NCBI GenBank assembly: GCA_903897985.1
Contig: CAIUDS010000001.1
Span: forward strand, 1-5,468
DNA length: 5,468 nucleotides
Source of the DNA: an uncultured delta proteobacterium
GTDB lineage: Bacteria; RBG-13-61-14; DRUE01
Direction of reading: 5' to 3'
Each line of letters starts with the position of its first letter. Within the stretch, counting starts at the first letter, position 1. Below the pieces are notes generated by a model. That model ran no database searches. It was not told the origin of the DNA and was given only the letters and a program-made list of their open reading frames with translations. Below are positions 1 through 4,929 of the stretch, one piece after another. A program made the translations under genes and the position numbers.

Positions 1-322
1 CCAGCAGGAACGCTCCCATCTCGAAGGTCCCGAACAGGAATTGCAGGTGGGGTCCCCGGGAGAGTTCGCGGAAGACCACGGCCCAGGGGAAGAAGAAAAT
101 GGCCTCGATGTCGAACACCACGAAGATCACCGCCACCACATAGAACCGGATCGAGAAGCGGGTGTGCGGGGCGCCCGAGCTGGGGTTGCCGCACTCGAAC
201 GGCTCCATCTTGGACGGGCTGTATTTCCGGGGCCCCAGCAGCACCGCGGCGAGCGTGAAAAAAACGGCCATGCCGAAGCCGAGCGCGGCCATCAGCCCGA
301 TTGGTATGTATTGGCTAAGCAT
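1..322 (-). CDS. nuoA: NADH-quinone oxidoreductase subunit A, 3' end cut by window edge
   Basis: Small membrane subunit of respiratory complex I, which couples NADH (or another donor) oxidation to quinone reduction and ion pumping. The 107 visible residues start with a transmembrane helix (about 6-29). A loop with the family signature MEPFECGNP (39-47, Cys44) follows, then RFSIRFY and a second helix with the conserved acidic pair FDIEA (Asp71, Glu73). The beginning of the third helix runs off the left edge; about 10-25 residues should be missing compared with usual NuoA length. The ATG at 320-322 is the start because an in-frame TAA lies four codons upstream. There is no Shine-Dalgarno; a -10-like hexamer ends 5 nt upstream, so the mRNA may be leaderless. 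The gene follows the terminator of the ATP synthase operon and is probably the first gene of a nuo operon. The identification is firm from the motifs. Confidence 0.95.
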   Translation of the reverse strand, partial: MLSQYIPIGLMAALGFGMAVFFTLAAVLLGPRKYSPSKMEPFECGNPSSGAPHTRFSIRFYVVAVIFVVFDIEAIFFFPWAVVFRELSRGPHLQFLFGTFEMGAFLL

Positions 323-327
323 GACTA

Positions 328-356
328 ATTGTAATTATCCAATGCCTTCATGATAA
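328..356 (-). promoter_or_regulatory. Possible nuoA promoter (TTATCA, 17 nt, TACAAT)
   Basis: On the minus strand TTATCA (351-356, 4 of 6 matches to the -35 consensus) is followed after 17 nt by TACAAT (328-333, 5 of 6 matches to the -10 consensus). The hexamer ends 5 nt before the nuoA ATG, so transcription would begin at or next to the start codon. The spacer 323-400 is very AT-rich, so chance matches are likely. Support comes from the upstream terminator, the absence of a ribosome site and the identical 5-nt geometry at atpZ. Confidence 0.45.
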
Positions 357-400
357 ATAAAGACTATATTGATAAATTTAAGCAAGAAGTATAAATAATC

Positions 401-427
401 TTCCCGCGGAGTCAAGCCCCGCGGGAA
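401..427 (-). terminator. Hairpin terminator after atpE
   Basis: Perfect 9-bp GC-rich inverted repeat: TTCCCGCGG (401-409) and CCGCGGGAA (419-427) around a 9-nt loop. It begins 5 nt past the atpE stop codon. On the minus-strand transcript the stem is followed by GAUUAUUUAU, an interrupted U-rich tail, so it is a good but not ideal intrinsic terminator. It would separate the ATP synthase operon from nuoA. The + strand side has AAAAATTTT next to the stem, but no + strand gene ends here. Confidence 0.8.
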
Positions 428-432
428 AAATT

Positions 433-768
433 TTACTTCACCTTGCCCAAAATCATGAACGCGATCACCAGCGCGTAAATGACCAGCGACTCGATCAGCG
501 CCATGCTCACGATCCAGGGCATGAACATCTGGGGCTGGGCCCCCGGATTGCGCGCGATCCCTTCCATGGTCGCGCTCGCGGTCCGGCCCTGCGCCAACGC
601 TCCGCCGAACGCCGCAATCGCAATCGCAATCCCCGCGGCCAACAGCCCGATCGCGCTCGCCGTGCTGAACCCGCCCGCGGCCGCGGCCGCTTCCTGCGCG
701 TGCGCCGCCAGCGCCAACACCAAACTACCCGCGCTCAGCGCCCCAAACAAATACATCCTTCTCCTCAT
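433..768 (-). CDS. atpE: F-type ATP synthase subunit c with N-terminal signal-peptide-like extension
   Basis: Proteolipid that forms the rotor ring of the F0 sector and carries ions across the membrane. The 111 residues comprise a basic, hydrophobic leader (1-24, MRRR then a Leu/Ala core ending AHA before Gln25), an Ala/Gly linker (26-33), helix 1 (about 36-58), the polar loop ARNPGAQ (72-78, equivalent to the RQP loop) and helix 2 (about 82-107). The ion-binding carboxylate is Glu93 in the motif IESLVIY. Gln60, Ser94 and Tyr98 align with the Na+-site residues Gln32, Ser66 and Tyr70 of Ilyobacter subunit c, but Leu95 replaces Thr67, so ion choice is unclear. Removing the leader would leave 87 residues, the usual size. 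The first ATG is chosen because a strong Shine-Dalgarno precedes it; Met5 is a less likely start. Last gene of the atpZ-I-B-E operon. Confidence 0.95.
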   Translation of the reverse strand: MRRRMYLFGALSAGSLVLALAAHAQEAAAAAGGFSTASAIGLLAAGIAIAIAAFGGALAQGRTASATMEGIARNPGAQPQMFMPWIVSMALIESLVIYALVIAFMILGKVK

Positions 769-772
769 CTTA

Positions 773-782
773 TTCCTCCTTT
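773..782 (-). promoter_or_regulatory. Strong Shine-Dalgarno site of atpE
   Basis: The minus strand reads AAAGGAGGAA, a full anti-16S match, with the AGGAGG core ending 6 nt before the ATG at 768. It fixes the atpE start and contrasts with the missing sites at atpZ, atpI and nuoA. A strong site fits the need for many c subunits per complex. Confidence 0.85.
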
Positions 783-809
783 ACCAATATTTTAAAATAC
801 AATTCCTTC

Positions 810-924
810 TTCACCACAGAGACACAGAGCGCACAGAGAATTTAATTTCAATTTTAATTCCTTAATTCTTTTTGTGTTTTCTCATTCCCCCAAATTTGTT
901 TTCCTCTGTGCCCTCTGTGGTAAA
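810..924. repeat. Imperfect inverted repeat of the dispersed CCACAGAGACACAGAG type
   Basis: The left arm (810-840) contains CCACAGAGACACAGAG and a further GCACAGAGAA. The right arm (899-924), read on the minus strand, contains TTTACCACAGAGGGCACAGAGG. The arms match over ACCACAGAG and CACAGAG with a one-base length difference between them, and enclose an AT-rich middle of about 58 nt. From memory, this sequence family is scattered through intergenic regions of many environmental bacterial genomes and often yields spurious proteins containing 'HHRDTERTE', which one + strand frame shows here. It lies between atpB and atpE and would be transcribed in the operon mRNA as a long hairpin. No transposase or clear target-site duplication is visible. 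Confidence 0.8.
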
Positions 925-935
925 TCCATTTTAAC

Positions 936-1661
936 TTAGTGTTCCTCCGAGATCGCGATCGAGAAATAGACCGTGCTCAAGATGCTGAAGATCAGGGCCT
1001 GGACCAGGCAGACCAGGATGCCCAGGGTCATGAACGCGATGGGGACGAAGGGCGCGACCAGGAACAGGAAGATGCCCACCACCAGATGGTCCGCGAACAT
1101 GTTTCCGAACAGACGGACCGACAGACTCAGGACCCGCGCGAAATGGCTGATCAGCTCGATCGGGATCATCAGGGGCGCGAGCAGCGGGACCGGCCCGACA
1201 AATTGCTTCAGGTATTTGATCCCGTGGACGCGGAACCCGTAAAAATGGGTGGCGCAGAACACCACGATGGCCATGGCCGCGTTGGTGTTGACATTGGCCG
1301 TGGCCGGCGCCATGAACGGGATCAGGCCGAACAGGTTGTTGAGCAGGATGAAGAACCAGAGCGAGAGGATGATCGGCACATACTTGCGCCAGTCGTGGCC
1401 CAGGATGTCCCTGACAAAACCCAGGATGGCCTCGGCCAGCAACTCGAACAGGTTGACCAGGTCGAATTTATCACGCGGGACCACCTCGCCCTTCATCTTC
1501 TGGAGCTGGCGGTTGAACCCGAGCACCAGCCCGACCAGCAGCACCGCCACCATCCCGCTATATAAGATCGGCGCCGGGTCAAACCGTCTCTCGAAGAATA
1601 CCTCTGGCAGCTCGTGTCGGCCGAAGATCAAACTAGCCAGAGTCACCAGTTCCTGTTCCAT
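936..1661 (-). CDS. atpB: F-type ATP synthase subunit a
   Basis: Stator membrane subunit of F0 that provides the ion half-channels beside the c-ring. The 241 residues have an N-terminal helix (about 32-50), the family segment FELLAEAILGFVRDILG (72-88), a helix at about 94-116, the conserved NTNAAMA (125-131), and the long helix with LSLSVRLFGNMFADH. Arg183 in that helix is the essential arginine (E. coli Arg210), and Gln221 corresponds to Gln252. The C-terminus ISEEH resembles the E. coli ASEEH ending. His192 stands where E. coli has Glu219, and Gly214 where it has His245, a known type of compensating variation. The start codon is preceded by GGAAGGG (1669-1675) at 7 nt. The start lies inside the end of atpI (29-nt overlap), so translation is probably coupled. 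A 167-nt gap with a repeat separates it from atpE. Confidence 0.97.
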   Translation of the reverse strand: MEQELVTLASLIFGRHELPEVFFERRFDPAPILYSGMVAVLLVGLVLGFNRQLQKMKGEVVPRDKFDLVNLFELLAEAILGFVRDILGHDWRKYVPIILSLWFFILLNNLFGLIPFMAPATANVNTNAAMAIVVFCATHFYGFRVHGIKYLKQFVGPVPLLAPLMIPIELISHFARVLSLSVRLFGNMFADHLVVGIFLFLVAPFVPIAFMTLGILVCLVQALIFSILSTVYFSIAISEEH

Positions 1662-2034
1662 CCTTTATCCCTTCCGGCCCGGGCCTCAGCCAAGCCGCCG
1701 TTAAAATAATGCTCAGAACCACTTCGGAAAAACCGATTATAAATCCAAATGGATTTATCTTCAAGCCCAAAATCAAAAACCCGATCGCGGTGAAAACCAA
1801 AAGCGATTTGCCGCCCAACAGGATCCCCCAAACCGTTCGCGACCGGCTCGAAACCAGACGCGAAAACATCAGCGCCGTTGACTCGAGTTCGACCAGGCCG
1901 ATGCCCGCTCCCGCGGCAAAGCCGACCGCCATCGCTTTCCGTTCCAGAAACCAAAATGCAAAGAACCCGATTGCGCCCAAGGCGACAATCATCAGGCTCG
2001 ACCAGGCCACAAATGCCTTTGCTGGTGCTTTCAT
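1633..2034 (-). CDS. atpI: AtpI-like ATP synthase accessory membrane protein
   Basis: A 133-residue protein with four predicted membrane helices (about 11-30, 35-57, 70-91 and 93-115), the expected shape of the ATP synthase I family (AtpI/AtpR). Members help assemble the c-ring and, with AtpZ, have been linked to Mg2+/Ca2+ handling. The helix 2-3 region contains the charged pair Glu49/Glu51 and Lys76 follows in GGKSLLVF, consistent with a polar patch inside the membrane. The assignment rests on size, topology and position just before atpB, because primary sequence is poorly conserved in this family. The ATG overlaps the atpZ stop as ATGA and there is no Shine-Dalgarno, so translation probably depends on ribosomes finishing atpZ. 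The Gly/Asp-rich tail (118-133) overlaps the atpB start region by 29 nt. Confidence 0.8.
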   Translation of the reverse strand: MKAPAKAFVAWSSLMIVALGAIGFFAFWFLERKAMAVGFAAGAGIGLVELESTALMFSRLVSSRSRTVWGILLGGKSLLVFTAIGFLILGLKINPFGFIIGFSEVVLSIILTAAWLRPGPEGIKDGTGTGDSG

Positions 2035-2282
2035 TTCTGAAGAGAATCCCCGGGCCCGTCCTTTTTCTGCCCTTGCTGAAACTTCTTAAGCTCGCGCCAT
2101 ACCGCCTTCCCCGCCGCCGCGATCCCGAAGCCGGTGAACAGGAGAAGTAACCAAGGTTGGGTTTGAAAACGCTCGTCCAGCCAGTATCCGATCAAAGCCC
2201 CGATGCAAACCGCCGCGGCGATTTCGATCCCCAGAGCCGACAATACCGCCATCGCCTGCCATTGCTTCCGGTCCGGGGACAT
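2031..2282 (-). CDS. atpZ: AtpZ-like F0F1 ATPase accessory protein (ATPase_gene1 family)
   Basis: An 83-residue protein with two membrane helices (about 12-33 and 43-62) and the family signature GYWLDERFQTQPW (32-44) followed by a Gly-rich second helix, then a basic tail. AtpZ proteins precede atpI in many ATP synthase operons and are proposed to form a divalent-cation (Mg2+/Ca2+) channel or assembly factor with AtpI. It is the first gene of the atp operon, directly behind a consensus promoter. The ATG at 2280-2282 has no Shine-Dalgarno and lies 5 nt after the -10 box, so either the mRNA is leaderless or Met11, which also lacks a strong ribosome site, is the real start. The family signature is clear, the exact start less so. 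Confidence 0.85.
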   Translation of the reverse strand: MSPDRKQWQAMAVLSALGIEIAAAVCIGALIGYWLDERFQTQPWLLLLFTGFGIAAAGKAVWRELKKFQQGQKKDGPGDSLQK

Positions 2283-2287
2283 TTTTA

Positions 2288-2317
2288 ATTATATAACATA
2301 TCCATCCGGTTTGTCAA
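2288..2317 (-). promoter_or_regulatory. Consensus sigma-70-type promoter of the atp operon
   Basis: The minus strand carries a perfect TTGACA (2312-2317), an 18-nt spacer and a perfect TATAAT (2288-2293). Just upstream lies the A/T-rich GGGAAAAAATTCT, which could act as an UP element. The predicted transcription start, 6-8 nt after the -10 box, falls on or within the first bases of the atpZ ATG. The match is too good to be likely by chance in this GC-rich sequence. Confidence 0.88.
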
Positions 2318-2340
2318 AGAATTTTTTCCCGGCAAATTCT
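2318..2340 (-). promoter_or_regulatory. 7-bp inverted repeat next to the atp -35 box
   Basis: AGAATTT (2318-2324) and AAATTCT (2334-2340) form a perfect 7-bp inverted repeat around 9 nt, directly against the -35 hexamer and 10 nt past the glycosyltransferase stop. It could be an operator, part of an UP element or a weak terminator of the upstream operon. The stem is AT-only except one pair and lacks a proper U-tract after it, so the role is undecided. Confidence 0.3.
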
Positions 2341-2349
2341 CGCCCGCGT

Positions 2350-3630
2350 TTACCGGCGTTCGGACATGGTCTCAACCAGTTCCGCGATCCTGCCCGCCTG
2401 GCCCCGCGCGGTAAGTTCTTTGGGAATCCGCCGGGGCGAGTCCTTCAGGGCAGACGCTTGCTCGAGCAGCCCGGCCAGTTGGCCCCGCTCATCCGGCCCG
2501 AACATCACCCGATCAAATTTGGCCAACATCTCTTTGAGCTCCCCCTCCCCGACCACGGCCAGGACGGGCTTGCCGCTGTAAAGGTATTCCGCGACCTTGC
2601 CCGGAACCCACCAGCCCTGCTCCGTATGCAAAAGGACCAGGCACCGAGCCGATTTCAGCAGCGCGAGCGCCTCCCGGTGGGGCAGATAGCCGAGCAGGTC
2701 CAGCCAGCCCGGTCGCGTGAACCGCTCCAGGGTTTGCCGCAGCCGGGCGCCGGTCTTGCCCGCAATCCCCGCCCGCAAGGGCCTCTCCCCGCTCGCTTGC
2801 CGACGTTCATTCACTTGCTCGAGCGCGAAAAAAAACTCGAGCGGATAGTAATCCTCCAGCGCGCCGGTGTAGAGAAAGTCGTATTTCCGGTCCGAAGCCG
2901 GAACCCGGTCGAACTTGTCCGTGTCCACCGCCGGACCCAGGCTCAAAAATTTCTCCGGCCGGGTGGCGCCGATCTTTTTCCAGAGCAGCTCGCCCAGACC
3001 CTCGCTGTAAACGGTCACCCGGTCGGCTTTAAGGACCACGCTCCGCTCCATCCGCCCTTCCAGCGCGCTCAGCGGCCAAAACCGCTTTCTCATCACCACC
3101 GCATCGGTCCAGGGGTCGCGGAAGTCGGCGATCCAGGGAAGACCGTAGTGGCGTTTGACCCAGAGCCCGAGCAGGTGGGCGGCGCCGGGCGAATAAGTGG
3201 AGATCACCGCCGCGGGATGGCGCTCGCGCATGATTTTCCGGATCGCGGCCCTTGCCGGGAGCAGCCAGCTCACCGACAAATCCGGGATCAGCAGCCGGTC
3301 CCTCAGCCAACCAACCAGTGCCGTGACCGCGCCCGGGCCTTGCCCGCCCCCGCCGGCCGGGACCGTCTGCGCATCGCCGGCATCCCTTTTCAGCCAGGCC
3401 CGAATCCCTCTCCCGCTCGGCTCCACAAACCGGACCGGGAACCGCTCCACATGGTCGCTCAATTCCCCCAGCAGACTTCGGTCCAACGGCTCCCCGGGCA
3501 GCCGGTCATAATGAACCACCAGCGGCTGGATCCCGAACTCCGGGAGATACTTGGTCCAGCGGTGCAGACGATAAACCCCGGAACCGCCGATGGGCGGGAA
3601 ATAAGGCGAAATAATCAGAACCTCTTTCAT
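2350..3630 (-). CDS. Glycosyltransferase, GT4-like (GT-B fold)
   Basis: A 426-residue protein of usual GT4 length, expected to transfer a sugar from an activated donor to a lipid, polysaccharide or protein acceptor at the cytoplasmic membrane face. The N-terminal domain opens with VLIISPYFPPIGGSGVYR (4-21), the Gly-rich acceptor-side loop typical of the family, and contains IADFRDPWTD (167-176), a motif of a recognisable GT4 subgroup. The C-terminal donor domain begins near 250 (YDFLYTGAL) and contains VPGKVAEYLYSGKPVLAV (342-359), the usual sugar-nucleotide region. A low-complexity Gly-rich stretch (92-100) looks like a flexible insertion. No signal peptide or full membrane helix is evident. 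The start lies one codon after the DUF1015 TAG stop; the nearest GGAG is 12 nt away, so translation is probably coupled. Substrate cannot be told; the neighbours give no polysaccharide context. Confidence 0.87.
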   Translation of the reverse strand: MKEVLIISPYFPPIGGSGVYRLHRWTKYLPEFGIQPLVVHYDRLPGEPLDRSLLGELSDHVERFPVRFVEPSGRGIRAWLKRDAGDAQTVPAGGGGQGPGAVTALVGWLRDRLLIPDLSVSWLLPARAAIRKIMRERHPAAVISTYSPGAAHLLGLWVKRHYGLPWIADFRDPWTDAVVMRKRFWPLSALEGRMERSVVLKADRVTVYSEGLGELLWKKIGATRPEKFLSLGPAVDTDKFDRVPASDRKYDFLYTGALEDYYPLEFFFALEQVNERRQASGERPLRAGIAGKTGARLRQTLERFTRPGWLDLLGYLPHREALALLKSARCLVLLHTEQGWWVPGKVAEYLYSGKPVLAVVGEGELKEMLAKFDRVMFGPDERGQLAGLLEQASALKDSPRRIPKELTARGQAGRIAELVETMSERR

Positions 3631-3633
3631 CCG

Positions 3634-4929
3634 CTAGCTCAGCTCCGGCTCCGGGGCCAGTTTCCGGAAGACCATCCCGCTCGGCAGCTTCGGATAAAAA
3701 TAGGTGCTCTTCTGCGGCATCACCTCGCCCCGCCGCGCCCGTTCCGCCACCCGCGCCACCGGGATCGGCTTCACCAGAAACACCAGTTGGAATTTCTCCG
3801 CCGACATCCGCTCCGCCAGTTTCTGCTCGCTCGTCTCATACGCCGCATACCTGTTCTCGGTAATCTCTTCCTTCGTGATCCCCAAAGCCTCCTTCAGCAC
3901 CAGCCGCTCCAGAATTTCCACTTCCAACAGTTCCGCCATCTCCCGGGCGCGAGATTCCTTAAGCTCGAGCACGAACGAGCGTCCCTCCCGATCGAACAGC
4001 GCCACCGCGGGCGCCGCGCCCGTGGCCTCGAGCCGCTGCAAGGTCAGGGACAAATTTGCCGGACTGAACCGGTCCGCGACCGGCTGCACCTCGAAGTCCT
4101 CCTTCAGCCTGTCCGGCAACCCGGTCAGCCGCTCCTCCGGCAGGTTCTTGAGCAGCCGGTGATAGGGAAAGATCACCAGGCCCGGGTCTTCGAGCGGACA
4201 AAAAAAACTCATCACATACCCGGCCGCATCTGCCCGCGGATCCTTGGCCTCGCGAAGCCGGCGGGCATATTCCAGCGCGGTCTCGTAGCGGTGATGCCCG
4301 TCCGCGATGTAAACCTTTTCCTTGGCCAGGGCCGCGCTAACTTGCTCGAGCAGCTTCGGGTCATAAACCCCGAACAGCCGGTTCCTAAAACCGGAGAACT
4401 CAAAGTCATAAACCGGCTCCCCCTTGGGCGCGGCTGCCAGCGCTTTCATCAGCTTCAGGCCCGGGTCCGAATACACGCAAAAAATGGGCGACAGGTTCGC
4501 CCGGGTGGCGCTGAGCAGTTCGAGCTGGTCCAGCTTGGGGCCGCTCAGCGTCCGCTCGTGCGGCAGCACCTCCCCGGCCGAATATTCCGACAGGCCGAGC
4601 AGCGCAAAAAATCCCATCCGTTTTGCCCGGCGCATACCCCCGCCCAGGGTGTAATCGAATTCGGCCTCGTAATAATAAACCCCGGGCCGGTCCGCGCGCT
4701 TGAGGAGGTCCTGTTTTTGCCAGCCCTCGAACAATCGCCCTGCCTCCGCATAAAATCCCGGGTCATCCTTCCGCGAGACCGAGATATGAACCACATTGGC
4801 CTCGTTCTGCCGGCGGTAACCGTTCGCCTCGTCCTGCGTCAAGACATCATAGGGAGGCGCCACCAGCTTGGAAATTTCCCCGGCCTTTTCGGTGTAATAA
4901 ATCCCGCGGAATGCTTTTACCCTTGCCAT
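3634..4929 (-). CDS. DUF1015 family protein, function unknown
   Basis: A 431-residue protein recognisable as the DUF1015 family by APPYDVL (24-30), LPHERTLSGPKLDQLELL (122-139) followed by NLSPIF (145-150), IADGHHRYETAL (208-219) and PYHRLL (255-260). Length is normal for the family. The GHHR motif resembles the GxHR motif of ParB/sulfiredoxin-like folds, some of which are free-serine kinases, so a nucleotide-dependent activity is possible but only inferred. It is soluble, with no signal peptide or membrane helix. The start overlaps the end of tsaC by 13 nt, with GAGG (4937-4940) at 7 nt supporting the ATG at 4929. The next gene follows after TAG and one codon in the same frame. The tight packing suggests cotranscription with tsaC and the glycosyltransferase. 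Confidence 0.88.
   Translation of the reverse strand: MARVKAFRGIYYTEKAGEISKLVAPPYDVLTQDEANGYRRQNEANVVHISVSRKDDPGFYAEAGRLFEGWQKQDLLKRADRPGVYYYEAEFDYTLGGGMRRAKRMGFFALLGLSEYSAGEVLPHERTLSGPKLDQLELLSATRANLSPIFCVYSDPGLKLMKALAAAPKGEPVYDFEFSGFRNRLFGVYDPKLLEQVSAALAKEKVYIADGHHRYETALEYARRLREAKDPRADAAGYVMSFFCPLEDPGLVIFPYHRLLKNLPEERLTGLPDRLKEDFEVQPVADRFSPANLSLTLQRLEATGAAPAVALFDREGRSFVLELKESRAREMAELLEVEILERLVLKEALGITKEEITENRYAAYETSEQKLAERMSAEKFQLVFLVKPIPVARVAERARRGEVMPQKSTYFYPKLPSGMVFRKLAPEPELS

Noticed and set aside
614..690. Short tandem repeats (gcaatc three times) and the GCGGCCGCGGCCGC run within atpE
   Set aside because: They simply encode Ala/Ile and Ala runs in the leader linker and helix 1 of subunit c.
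788..799. 12-bp palindrome TATTTTAAAATA upstream of atpE as an operator
   Set aside because: It is A/T only, within an AT-rich spacer, where such palindromes arise easily; no regulator or second copy supports it.
479..865. + strand frame ending in HHRDTERTE
   Set aside because: It is antisense to atpE and then reads through the dispersed repeat; this peptide is a recurrent artefact of that repeat family.
812..924. Inverted repeat as a CRISPR array or attenuator
   Set aside because: There are only two imperfect arms in opposite orientation, no regularly spaced units, and no leader peptide or U-tract after the hairpin.
939..1565. 208-residue + strand open frame rich in Asp, Gln, Arg and Glu
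   Set aside because: It is the shadow of atpB on the opposite strand; the repeated charged residues come from antisense reading of hydrophobic codons.
1643..1954. 103-residue minus-strand frame inside atpI
   Set aside because: It is out of frame with the four-helix AtpI protein, has no membrane pattern or known motif, and shares the same DNA as a better-supported gene.
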